Positions 1 to 8,431 of a stretch of 64,000 bases of DNA are shown piece after piece. Both the position numbers and the translations under genes were made by a program. Below the pieces are notes generated by a model, which made no database searches, was not told where the DNA came from, and was given only the letters and a program-made list of their open reading frames with translations. The DNA comes from CAYZJB01 sp964602985. GTDB lineage: Bacteria; CLD3; SB21. Each line of letters begins with the position of its first letter. The stretch's first letter is position 1. The stretch is taken from the NCBI GenBank assembly GCA_964602985.1, contig CAZRTJ010000007.1, positions 57,607-121,606 of the forward strand, given 5' to 3'.

Positions 1-95
1 AAGACCGCCTCCCGGGCTTCTCGCCGGCTATTGCGGGGCGCCGTGGGTTCGGTAGAACGTGTGTCATCGCGCAGAAGTGGATTCATGAATCTTGA

Positions 96-1202
96 TTAGA
101 ACCCTTCCAGGCGACGCATGATCGTCTCGGGTCGGCTGACGTATCGCTGACGCAGACGGCCTACCTGACGAATGCGTTCCTCGGCAATTTTGTTACTCGC
201 CACATGCGTCGGCACTTTCTCCCTGTCCGCATAGTCGAGGATTCCTTTGACAATGTCGAAGATCCCCTTCGCCTGAGACAACGCTTTCTCCTGATTGTAT
301 CCCTCCAGTTCGTTGTACACATTGATCAGGCCGCCCGAATTGATGACATAATCGGGGGCGTAGATGATGCCGCGCTCCATCAACTGCTGACCGTGTTTGT
401 CTTCGTCCGCGAGTTGGTTGTTGGCCGCTCCGGCGATGATCTTGAACTTGAATTTGCCCAGTGTTTCGTCATTGACGATCGCACCCAGGGCGCAGGGTGC
501 AAAAATATCTGCATCCACGGAATAGATCTTATCGTCTTCGATGAACTCCGCACCAAATTCCGAGGTCACGCGCTTCACTCGATCGGTATCGACATCGTTG
601 ACGATCAGCTTGACGCCCTCATCGTGCAGATGACGGACCAGATAATAGCCGACGTGGCCGAGACCCTGCACGGCCACCCGCAATCCCTTTAACGACTGTG
701 TGCCCGAGAGTTTTTCGACGCAGGCTTTTATCCCGCGGTAAACCCCCAGCGCAGTCACCGGAGAGGGATCACCGCTGCCGCCCAGCGCTCGTGAAATGCC
801 CGTGACATATCGGGTCTCCATACGGACCCACTCCATATCCGTCACGCTGGTACCGACGTCCTCTGCCGTGATATAGCGCCCGCCAAGGCCCTGAACAAAT
901 CGCCCAAACGAGCGGAACAGAATTTCATTCTTATACTTCTTGGGATCTCCGATAATGACGGATTTACCTCCGCCCAGATTCAAACCGGCCACGGCCGCCT
1001 TGTAAGTCATCCCTCGTGAAAGGCGCAATACATCGTGAAGAGCTTTTTCAGTAGAATCATACGGATACATCCGACATCCCCCCAGCGCGGGACCCAGCGT
1101 ACTATCGTGAATGGCGACGATCGCGCGCAACCCGCTGCGCTTGTCGCTGAAGAAGACGACTTCTTCATGCTCTTTTTCTTCCATCATTTCAAACGGTTTC
1201 AT
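96..1202 (-). CDS. ldh: Leucine (Glu/Leu/Phe/Val) dehydrogenase
   Basis: NAD-dependent oxidative deaminase of branched-chain L-amino acids, cytosolic. The 368-residue length is normal for leucine dehydrogenases. The N-terminal substrate domain has the glycine-rich GGGKS loop with Lys80 and the upstream MTYK Lys68, the same numbering as characterised leucine dehydrogenases. A Rossmann fold follows with VQGLGHVG near residue 180. It lies 14 bp after an acyl-CoA dehydrogenase on the same strand, so the two are probably co-transcribed. Together they could start branched-chain amino acid breakdown: deamination here, desaturation of the resulting acyl-CoA next door. Substrate preference (Leu versus Val or Phe) cannot be fixed from sequence alone. 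Confidence 0.92.
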   Translation of the reverse strand: MKPFEMMEEKEHEEVVFFSDKRSGLRAIVAIHDSTLGPALGGCRMYPYDSTEKALHDVLRLSRGMTYKAAVAGLNLGGGKSVIIGDPKKYKNEILFRSFGRFVQGLGGRYITAEDVGTSVTDMEWVRMETRYVTGISRALGGSGDPSPVTALGVYRGIKACVEKLSGTQSLKGLRVAVQGLGHVGYYLVRHLHDEGVKLIVNDVDTDRVKRVTSEFGAEFIEDDKIYSVDADIFAPCALGAIVNDETLGKFKFKIIAGAANNQLADEDKHGQQLMERGIIYAPDYVINSGGLINVYNELEGYNQEKALSQAKGIFDIVKGILDYADREKVPTHVASNKIAEERIRQVGRLRQRYVSRPETIMRRLEGF

Positions 1203-1216
1203 CTGTCGCTCCTGCT

Positions 1217-2359
1217 TTAGGCGTTCAACACACTGCGTGCGATGACCACGCGTTGAATCTCCGACGTTCCTTCATAAATCTCGGTGATTTTGGCGTCTCG
1301 CATCATTCTTTCGACCGGATATTCCTTGGTATAGCCATATCCTCCATGCAACTGTACGGCCTGGGTCGTGACCCACATGGCTGACTCTGATGCAAACAGC
1401 TTGGCCATTGCGGCTTCCTTGCCGTACGGCTTCTTCTGATCACGCAACCAGCAGGCGCGATGGAGAAGCATCTTCGACGCATCGACGCGTGTGGCCATGT
1501 CCGCGATCTTGAATTCGTTGGCCTGAAATTTTGCAATCGGCTGACCGAATTGCTCTCGTGTCTTCGAGTACTGGATCGCCTGCTCCAAGGCGCCTTCGGC
1601 GATCCCGACCGCCTGAGCGGCAATGCCGATGCGGCCTCCGTCGAGGGTTTCCATCGCGATCTTGAATCCGAGACCTTCCTGGCCCAGGATGTTCTCTTTG
1701 GGAACCATGCAATTTTCAAATACGAGTTCCGTCGTGTCGGAGGCCCGGATGCCAAGCTTGTTTTCCTTCTTGCCGACCTTAAACCCGGGGAAGGACTTTT
1801 CCACAATGAAGGCCGTGATGCCCTTCGTCTTTTGGCTTTTGTCCGTTCGGATGAAACAAACGACGTAATCAGACGAAGCCCCGTTGGTGACCCACATCTT
1901 GGTCCCATTCACCAAGTAGTGGTCACCCTTCTTTTCCGCAAAACACTGAAGGCTCGCGGCATCGCTGCCACTCACGGATTCCGATAGACTGTATGCGCCG
2001 AGCGCCTTGCCGGTGGCCAGGGGACGCAGGTATTTTTCCTTTTGGGCGTCGGTTCCGTACTTCTCGACGTTAAAACAAACCAGCGAGTTATTCACACTGC
2101 AGATGGTCCCCACAGAGGCGTCCACCTTCGACAATTCCTGGATGACCAGTACGTAAGTCTGTGTATCCAACCCGGCGCCGCCCCATTTTTCGTCCACCAT
2201 CATGCCCATGAAACCCAGCTCCCCCAGTTGGGCAACCGCCTCTGTCGGGAAAGCCTGTGCTTCATCGCGCTCCTGTGCATGTGGAGCCAGGTGTTCCTGC
2301 GCAAAATTCCGCGCAGTTTCCTGGATCATGAGTTGCTCTTCCGTTAGAGAAAAATCCAT
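1217..2359 (-). CDS. Acyl-CoA dehydrogenase (short/branched-chain type)
   Basis: FAD-dependent enzyme that introduces the alpha-beta double bond into acyl-CoA and passes electrons to ETF. About 380 residues, normal for the family. The N-terminal helical domain opens MDFSLTEEQ, the mid beta-domain holds the FAD-contacting YSLSE and WVTNG segments, and the C-terminus has IYEGTSEIQ, whose first Glu is the usual catalytic base. An in-frame TTG lies two codons upstream, but the ATG at 2359 fits the family N-terminus and sits about 10 bases after an AAAGG ribosome site, so I use it. First gene of the pair with leucine dehydrogenase, suggesting butyryl-, isobutyryl- or isovaleryl-CoA as substrate (inference). 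Confidence 0.93.
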   Translation of the reverse strand: MDFSLTEEQLMIQETARNFAQEHLAPHAQERDEAQAFPTEAVAQLGELGFMGMMVDEKWGGAGLDTQTYVLVIQELSKVDASVGTICSVNNSLVCFNVEKYGTDAQKEKYLRPLATGKALGAYSLSESVSGSDAASLQCFAEKKGDHYLVNGTKMWVTNGASSDYVVCFIRTDKSQKTKGITAFIVEKSFPGFKVGKKENKLGIRASDTTELVFENCMVPKENILGQEGLGFKIAMETLDGGRIGIAAQAVGIAEGALEQAIQYSKTREQFGQPIAKFQANEFKIADMATRVDASKMLLHRACWLRDQKKPYGKEAAMAKLFASESAMWVTTQAVQLHGGYGYTKEYPVERMMRDAKITEIYEGTSEIQRVVIARSVLNA

Positions 2360-2596
2360 GATCAAGAATCCTTTGTGCTTTATGAAAAAATCATGATTTC
2401 TGAAGGCCGAGCAATATAGTCAGGCACTCCAGAATAATCAAGTTTGCAATCGCCGATTTCGCGCATCCGTGATTTCCAGAGGCAGAGCGGTCGCGCTCCG
2501 GTGTGACATGTCCCCTGGAGACTCCGCTCATACACGCCGGCGAGTCGGGATGGAAATACGCCTTCAGAGGGCCGACGCGGCTTGTCTAACCCGTTC

Positions 2597-2625
2597 TTGA
2601 CATTTTTTGGGCCGTTTGATACTTT
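2597..2625 (+). promoter_or_regulatory. Putative sigma70-type promoter for the ABC export operon
   Basis: A perfect TTGACA occurs at 2597-2602 in the 300-bp divergent spacer between the acyl-CoA dehydrogenase and the ABC ATPase. A weak -10 follows: GATACT at 2618 with 15-bp spacing, or TACTTT at 2620 with 17-bp spacing. It ends about 35 bp before the ATPase start, which has an AAAGGAG ribosome site. The -10 is poor, so this is only a candidate. I see no gene in the rest of the spacer (2366-2659). Confidence 0.4.
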
Positions 2626-2659
2626 CAGCCCGCTTTTTTTAGAGGGCTAAAGGAGACGT

Positions 2660-3601
2660 ATGATTCGTGTAGAAAATCTCGTCAAGGATTACGGAACCGT
2701 GCGGGCATTGCACGGGATCAGTTTTGAAGTGGGAGACGGGGAAATCGTTGGCTTCCTCGGACCGAACGGGGCAGGGAAATCCACGACCCTGAAGATCGTC
2801 ACATCGTTCCTGGCTCCTACGTCAGGGAACGTGTATGTCGATGATCTCAACATCCTCGAAGACTCGTTCGAAATCCGGCGACGCATCGGATACCTGCCGG
2901 AGCTAAATCCGCTCTATGCGGAAATGCGGGTGTATGACTATCTGGAATTCGTCGCGGCGACCCGGGAGATTCGCGGAAAGGATTTTCGCAAGCGACTGGG
3001 CGAAGTTATCGACATGTGCGGCCTGAAAGGCGTGGTCCACAAAGGGATCGCCGAGCTGTCCAAAGGCTACCGCCAACGAGTGGGTCTGGCGCAGGCCATC
3101 TTCCACGATCCGGAAATCCTGATCCTGGACGAACCGTCCACCGGACTCGATCCCAATCAGATCGTCGAAATCCGCGAACTGATCAAACGCCTCGGCAAGA
3201 AGAAAACGCTCATCATGTCCAGCCACATCCTGCAGGAAATCCAAATGACGGCCAATCGAATGATTATTATCAACAAGGGCCAGATCGTCGCCAACGGAAC
3301 CACCGAGGAACTCATGAGCAGTTTCCAGGGCAAGACGGTTGTGCACCTGGAATTGCAGAACGCACCCGAAGATGTGGTCCGTTCGATGAGCCTGCCCGAT
3401 GTGCGAATTACAAAAACCGCGGCCGGCGGCGGAGCCGTGAGCGTCAGCCTCGAATTTCCGAACACGGTCGATCGACGCAAGGAAATCTTCGAATACGCTG
3501 TCTCGCAGAAATGGATCATCACGGAAATGACGCGCCATCGAACCAGTCTGGAAGATATCTTCCGAACGCTGACGGTAGAAGGAGAAACGACCCATGCATA
3601 A
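2660..3601 (+). CDS. ABC transporter ATP-binding protein (GldA/ABC-2 export type)
   Basis: Cytoplasmic ATPase subunit of an ABC-2 type exporter. Walker A GPNGAGKST is at about residues 34-42, a modified signature LSKGYRQR near 133-140, Walker B ILILDEP near 153-159 and a switch His in MSSHIL near 192. About 75 residues beyond the nucleotide-binding domain form the C-terminal extension usual in this subgroup. Its stop overlaps the permease start by 8 bp. The order ATPase, permease, Gldg protein, DUF4340 protein matches the GldA-GldF-GldG-like exporters of Bacteroidota and many other phyla. The exported substrate is unknown, and a gliding role should not be assumed. Confidence 0.93.
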   Translation: MIRVENLVKDYGTVRALHGISFEVGDGEIVGFLGPNGAGKSTTLKIVTSFLAPTSGNVYVDDLNILEDSFEIRRRIGYLPELNPLYAEMRVYDYLEFVAATREIRGKDFRKRLGEVIDMCGLKGVVHKGIAELSKGYRQRVGLAQAIFHDPEILILDEPSTGLDPNQIVEIRELIKRLGKKKTLIMSSHILQEIQMTANRMIIINKGQIVANGTTEELMSSFQGKTVVHLELQNAPEDVVRSMSLPDVRITKTAAGGGAVSVSLEFPNTVDRRKEIFEYAVSQKWIITEMTRHRTSLEDIFRTLTVEGETTHA

Positions 3602-4307
3602 CATCCGACTGATTTATCGCAAGGAAATGTCTGCGTTCTTTCACAGTCCCGTTGCCTACATCGTCTTGTTTGTGTTTGTTTTCATTACGGGATGGTTCTT
3701 CTCTCAGTTTTTCTTCTTGTCCAATCAGTCCGACCTGCGTTCGTTGTTCGAAGTTGTTCCGTGGGTCCTGATTTTCTTTGTACCCGCCATTACGATGGGA
3801 CAGATTGCCCGGGAAAGAGGGGCGGGGACGCTGGAGTTTTTGACCACCCTGCCGGTCACGGATTTGCAAATCGTGCTCGGTAAGTACTTGTCCGCTGTCG
3901 TGATGATCGGAATTGCCTTTTTGTTCACAGGCATGCATCTGATGACCCTGTTGGCGACGGGAACCAATGTAGACATAGGCGCTACGCTCGCGGGCTACCT
4001 GGGGCTCTTCCTGGCGGCAGCCGTTTACTCGGCCATCGGCGTGTTTGGGTCCTCGATAACAGGCAATCAGATCACAGCTTTTCTGATCAGTTTTCTGATC
4101 ATCGCGATTCTCTGGTTCCTGGAAAAACTGCTTCTGTTCATGCCGGGATTCCTGGTCGGCGTTCTGCAGTACATCAGTATGGATTACCATCTGAGCAACA
4201 TGTCCCGCGGGGTTCTGGATACGCGAAATCTGATTTACTTTGGATCCATGATCGCCTTCTTCCTGCTCCTGAGCACACGAATTCTTGAAATGAGGAAGTG
4301 GAGATAA
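3594..4307 (+). CDS. ABC-2 type permease (GldF-like)
   Basis: Membrane subunit partnering the preceding ATPase. 237 residues with six predicted hydrophobic segments: about residues 20-40, 55-72, 100-122, 130-155, 162-185 and 210-230. The motif RERGAGTLEFLTTLPV between the second and third segments is the conserved cytoplasmic coupling region of ABC-2 permeases. The start overlaps the ATPase stop by 8 bp, and one base separates its stop from the Gldg gene, so the products are probably made in step. Confidence 0.9.
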   Translation: MHNIRLIYRKEMSAFFHSPVAYIVLFVFVFITGWFFSQFFFLSNQSDLRSLFEVVPWVLIFFVPAITMGQIARERGAGTLEFLTTLPVTDLQIVLGKYLSAVVMIGIAFLFTGMHLMTLLATGTNVDIGATLAGYLGLFLAAAVYSAIGVFGSSITGNQITAFLISFLIIAILWFLEKLLLFMPGFLVGVLQYISMDYHLSNMSRGVLDTRNLIYFGSMIAFFLLLSTRILEMRKWR

Positions 4308-4308
4308 C

Positions 4309-5880
4309 ATGCAGATTACAAATAAGAATCAGTTTTTGAACTACCTTCTCCTAGTCGGAGGAATCCTCGTATTGCTCAATCTCGTCGGCCGGACGAGTTT
4401 TCTGCGCTGGGATATTACCGACGGCGGCATTTACAAATTATCCAGTTCCAGTAAGGACGTGATCGGTCATTTGGAGGAATCCCTGACGGCGAAGGTGTTT
4501 TATTCAGGCGATCTGCCAGGGCCGTACGCCAATTCGCGTCGATACCTGCAGGATCTGTTGGAGGAATTTGAGGCCTATTCCGGCGGGAAATTCCGATTCG
4601 AATTTATCAATCCCGATAAAGATCCAAAGGCCCAGGATCAGGCACGCACCTACAACATCCCTCCGGTCCAATTGCAGGCGCTGGAGAACGACAAGATGGA
4701 AATCAAGAACGTCTACATGGGCATGGTATTGAACTATCGCGACAAACGCGAGACCCTACCCGTCATCCAGGGCACGCAGGGATTGGAATACAACATCACG
4801 GCGACCATCAAGAAGGTGACCGCCAGCGGCCTGAAAACCATCGGGCTAATCAGTGAAGAAAACGAGGAGATTTCCACACAAAATCTGAATCAATTCCTCT
4901 CGCAATTATACACCGTGCGGCGTGTGAATCTACACGTCCCTGTCGATCCCCAGGTGCAGGTCCTGTTGATGAATGGCGCGACCGATTCGATCCGCTCCGA
5001 AGGCCTGTATCATCTCGACCAATTTCTCATGCGCGGGGGTAAGCTATTCATTGGTCAGACGACGATCCGGGACATGCTGCAGCAGGGATTTGCCCTTCCC
5101 ATCCAGTCGGATATTTTTTCGTTTCTGGAACACTACGGGGTGCGGGTCGGCACAGACCTGTTGATCGATCGCTCCTGCAGTCAGATCCAGGTTCAATCCC
5201 AGCAGGGCATGTTTGTCTTTCGAAATGCGATCGACTATCCGCCCTTTCCTTTGATCAAGAAATTCAACCGGGAGCACATGATTTCTGAAAACGCTTCCAT
5301 AGCGCGGTTGTTTTTTTCCAATGAGCTGACGAAAGCGGAATCTTCGGATCCGGGCATCCTGTTCACGCCGCTGATGTATACATCCAGTCAGACGGGCATT
5401 CTGCAGCCCCAGCAGGGTTCGTTTTACATGATCAATCCATCGCAAAATCCGATGATGCAGGTGTTTCCCTTCCCGTCCAAGGTGGTTGCCGCAATCGTGG
5501 AAGGCAAGGTCAAGAGCTACTTCGAAGCGGACACAGCCTTCAGCAAACGACCCGGCTTCATCTCCTCCTCCCAGTCGTCTTGCGAATTCGTCATCGTTGC
5601 TGATAATCAATTCTTCAACGACCGCCGTGCAGGAGGGGCGGAGGAGAACGTTAATTTTATTCTGAATGTGGTGGATTATCTTGCGAACGATCGTGAATTG
5701 ATCGCACTGCGAGCGCGGAACATCAAGATCCAACCGCTGGAGAATGTCAGCGACGGCGCGCGGCAGACGTGGAAATGGATCAATGTCGTGATCCCGGCGG
5801 TCCTGGTGTTGGTTCTCGGCGCATGGAATTGGCGTCGACAAAAAGCAAAACGAAAATCTTTGGAAGAAATGTATGGATAA
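4309..5880 (+). CDS. Gldg-family ABC transporter auxiliary protein (GldG-like)
   Basis: 523-residue membrane-anchored protein with an N-terminal transmembrane helix (about residues 10-27), a long extracytoplasmic region and a C-terminal helix (about 493-512) followed by a basic cytoplasmic tail. The soluble part has the features of the ABC-type uncharacterised transport (Gldg) family: an N-terminal thioredoxin-like stretch with FINPDKDPKAQDQA, then a DUF4350/GATase-like region containing GLISEENEEI. It sits between the permease and the DUF4340 gene and overlaps the latter by 8 bp. Its biochemical role is not established; it presumably forms the outer part of the exporter. Confidence 0.88.
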   Translation: MQITNKNQFLNYLLLVGGILVLLNLVGRTSFLRWDITDGGIYKLSSSSKDVIGHLEESLTAKVFYSGDLPGPYANSRRYLQDLLEEFEAYSGGKFRFEFINPDKDPKAQDQARTYNIPPVQLQALENDKMEIKNVYMGMVLNYRDKRETLPVIQGTQGLEYNITATIKKVTASGLKTIGLISEENEEISTQNLNQFLSQLYTVRRVNLHVPVDPQVQVLLMNGATDSIRSEGLYHLDQFLMRGGKLFIGQTTIRDMLQQGFALPIQSDIFSFLEHYGVRVGTDLLIDRSCSQIQVQSQQGMFVFRNAIDYPPFPLIKKFNREHMISENASIARLFFSNELTKAESSDPGILFTPLMYTSSQTGILQPQQGSFYMINPSQNPMMQVFPFPSKVVAAIVEGKVKSYFEADTAFSKRPGFISSSQSSCEFVIVADNQFFNDRRAGGAEENVNFILNVVDYLANDRELIALRARNIKIQPLENVSDGARQTWKWINVVIPAVLVLVLGAWNWRRQKAKRKSLEEMYG

Positions 5881-6388
5881 AAAACGAAATCCCTGGCTGC
5901 CGTACCTCGCCATTCTGGCGATTCTGCTGATTTGGTTTGTATACAATCAGTTCAGCGGGAAACAGTATGAAGTGCAAATCCTTCCTCTCTTTGACATCAA
6001 ACCCGACAAGGTGACTCGCGTTGTGATTTCCAAAGATGGCGAACGAGTCACCCTTGTCCGCATGGACTCCACCTGGACTTTTGCCGAGCCGGACACGGGA
6101 CGGCCGGCCGAATTCAGGATCGAACAATTCGAGAAAGATGTGCTCCGCGGTGAACGGGAAGGATCGATTACGTCCGATACAGCCGCGTACCGCTCATACG
6201 GAGTCGCGGACGATGCGATGCATTTGGAAATTTGGGCGGGTGACAATAAAGTGGGCGGGGTCCGGGTCGGGCGATCCGGAAAAGACTTCAGCTTGGAATA
6301 TGTGCGATACGACGAGGATCCACATGTCTATCCAAGCCGTCAGCGAATGCTCAACAGAGTCGGATCGACCGCAGACTGGTGGCGATGA
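5873..6388 (+). CDS. DUF4340-domain membrane-anchored protein
   Basis: 171 residues: an N-terminal transmembrane helix (PYLAILAILLIWFVYNQF, about residues 10-27) followed by a beta-rich extracytoplasmic domain whose VVISKDGERVTLVR and WTFAEPDTGRPAE pattern matches DUF4340. Many DUF4340 proteins are longer, with more than one copy of the domain; this one has a single unit. No frameshift explains the short length, because its stop couples directly to the next gene through an ATGA overlap. DUF4340 genes commonly follow Gldg genes in ABC export operons; the function is unknown. Confidence 0.8.
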   Translation: MDKKRNPWLPYLAILAILLIWFVYNQFSGKQYEVQILPLFDIKPDKVTRVVISKDGERVTLVRMDSTWTFAEPDTGRPAEFRIEQFEKDVLRGEREGSITSDTAAYRSYGVADDAMHLEIWAGDNKVGGVRVGRSGKDFSLEYVRYDEDPHVYPSRQRMLNRVGSTADWWR

Positions 6389-6822
6389 AGAGATTCTGGT
6401 TTCCCTTTTCGATCGGCTGTTTCCTGATCGTACTCCTGATGGTATTCAATCTGCATCTGTTGTTGTACCCTGCGGTGACCACTGAGAAATTCGCAACGCT
6501 GTATCCGATAGTGTCCAGCCTTCTGCTGACCGCGGTGGTTGTCGTGACGAGTTGGGGAGATGTCGTAGCGTACAGGGCGTGGTCTCGCGGCGGTTCCCGC
6601 ATCCTTCTACTGGGACCGGTTGCGGTGGCCGGTGTGTTCGTCGGGTTCGTCCACTTCGTGCAGGTTCCCTTGCAAACCGCGCGGGCTGTCGAGGCGGGCC
6701 TCTCTCTCAGTGTTCGACATGAACATCACACTTGGATCGTGTGGGCGGGGTCCGTCGCGGTCTGGGGGTTGACGTTCGTGGTCACTCGCGCAGGTGGGGG
6801 GCATTCCAAAAGAACTGCGTAA
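6385..6822 (+). CDS. Small four-helix membrane protein, unknown function
   Basis: 145-residue integral membrane protein with four hydrophobic segments at about residues 6-28, 38-55, 72-92 and 115-133. I recognise no named family. The ATG at 6385 overlaps the DUF4340 stop as ATGA, so I prefer it to the in-frame GTG two codons upstream. It is the last gene of the exporter operon. Its 3' end runs 41 bp into the convergent propeller gene. Confidence 0.65.
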   Translation: MKRFWFPFSIGCFLIVLLMVFNLHLLLYPAVTTEKFATLYPIVSSLLLTAVVVVTSWGDVVAYRAWSRGGSRILLLGPVAVAGVFVGFVHFVQVPLQTARAVEAGLSLSVRHEHHTWIVWAGSVAVWGLTFVVTRAGGGHSKRTA

Positions 6823-8431
6823 CCCCGGCATTGGTGCCAAACCAAACGTAATCTCCATCCAGCGCAATACTTTGAATCTGGTCGCCCGCCAATCCATCCT
6901 GCGTGGAATAGAAGTACCATTTCTGCTTTTTCCGCAGATAACGGAGAAGCCCGGCATTCGTGCCGATCCATATGTTGTGTGGGTCGCATTCCATCGCGTT
7001 CACTCCGGATTGGAGAAACTGGATGTTGACGTTCACAGACTCCCATTTCTGGGATTGTGGATCGTACGTCACCAGGCTCCTCTGCGATGCAAAAAAGATC
7101 GTCCGTTCATCGGCGGCAATTCCACCGACCGTCGATGGGGTGAGCGTCCGTTCTCCGATTGAATTGCCAATCCCGTCGTAGTGAAACCACTGGCCACGCC
7201 GCTCGTCGATGCAGTAAATCCCGTTGTCCGTTCCGAGCCAGATCGCATCATCTTTCAGGAGAATCTTCAGAATCGCGATATTCCGGATGGCAGAAATCTC
7301 GACAGGGTGAATGATCCAGTCTTTCTCTCCCTGTGTCAGGACATTGAGACCGGAGGAAGTGCCGACAAAGATACGCGTCCCATCGGTGGCGAGGCTGAGG
7401 ATCGCGTTATCGGACATTCCGGCATTGCGGCCGTACACGGTCCAGTTTTGCATGAACTTGTCTTTGCGAAGAAGGCCCTGGTCCGTTCCGGCCCACACGT
7501 TGGACGTATCGACCAGCATGCAGGTGACGGTTTCGACAACATTCAAAGGGATATACGTGAAGAGGTCTTTTTCCTGATTCCATGACGTGACCGCATGGCC
7601 GACGGGTGAAAGACTGCCAAACTGGCTTCGTCCACCAAACCACATCGTCTCGTCGCGAATCGCGATGGCGCGGACATCGCCAGAAGCCACGCCGTAGGGA
7701 AGCGGTCGGGCGGCCAGCGTCACTCCGTTCACCAGCCAGCCTCCTGCGCCGTAGGTGGCCACCCAGAAATTGCCCTGATTGTCGGTTGTGTACGACACAA
7801 TCGGAAATTTTCGAAATTCCCGATCGACGATCGAGGAGGATGCCAATTCATAGAAATAACCGAATTCTTGTCGCGGCAGGAAGTGGGGAAGCTTCTGCCG
7901 ACTGGCGAGTGCGCCCTGCCAACTGACACCGGGATCGGGCGACGCCGTTGCGCGAGACGGACTCAGAGCGGAAGTGGGAGATACATAGAATCCCTTGGTC
8001 GTTTGAATCCATGTTTGCGAAACATCAAACCCAATCGACAAGACGCGTTCATTCAGATCGATCCCGCTGGCCGCATACACGCTCTTCATCATGACTTCGG
8101 CCTGTGGATTGTACAGATTGAACCCAAGCCGTGTGACAACCCACACCCAGCCGGTTCGCGGATCAACGGCGACCAAGCGAACTTCATTGTCGAGAAGGCC
8201 GGAACTCGTCGTGAGGGGAAATGAATACTGATCCGATGTCCAGTTGTATCGAATCACTCCGCCGAGCGTGCCGATATACACATCGCTGTAACTGACGGCA
8301 ATCGATGTGGCCAGCTGCGTTTCACCGATCGTGATCCAGTCTCCTGGACGGTAATTCAACTGAAAATGCATGCGATCGCCCTGCGCCTGCACAGCGCACG
8401 CCGTCAGTAGGATCGCGAGGAGTCGTTTCAT
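6782..8431 (-). CDS. Secreted beta-propeller (two-component-regulator propeller repeat) protein
   Basis: 549 residues starting with a Sec signal peptide (MKRLLAILLTACAVQAQG). The mature part is a chain of propeller blades of the Reg_prop type, each with a W-x-G-T-x-x-G core: VWAGTDQGLL, IFVGTSSGLN, IWLGTDNGIY, IWIGTNAGLL and VWFGTNAGVT. In hybrid two-component systems these blades form a periplasmic sensor, but no transmembrane helix, kinase or regulator is attached here, so it is a free secreted or periplasmic propeller. Its ATG overlaps the stop of the upstream solute-binding protein (ATGA), so the two are translationally coupled and may act together in substrate sensing (inference). Confidence 0.85.
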   Translation of the reverse strand: MKRLLAILLTACAVQAQGDRMHFQLNYRPGDWITIGETQLATSIAVSYSDVYIGTLGGVIRYNWTSDQYSFPLTTSSGLLDNEVRLVAVDPRTGWVWVVTRLGFNLYNPQAEVMMKSVYAASGIDLNERVLSIGFDVSQTWIQTTKGFYVSPTSALSPSRATASPDPGVSWQGALASRQKLPHFLPRQEFGYFYELASSSIVDREFRKFPIVSYTTDNQGNFWVATYGAGGWLVNGVTLAARPLPYGVASGDVRAIAIRDETMWFGGRSQFGSLSPVGHAVTSWNQEKDLFTYIPLNVVETVTCMLVDTSNVWAGTDQGLLRKDKFMQNWTVYGRNAGMSDNAILSLATDGTRIFVGTSSGLNVLTQGEKDWIIHPVEISAIRNIAILKILLKDDAIWLGTDNGIYCIDERRGQWFHYDGIGNSIGERTLTPSTVGGIAADERTIFFASQRSLVTYDPQSQKWESVNVNIQFLQSGVNAMECDPHNIWIGTNAGLLRYLRKKQKWYFYSTQDGLAGDQIQSIALDGDYVWFGTNAGVTQFFWNAPHLRE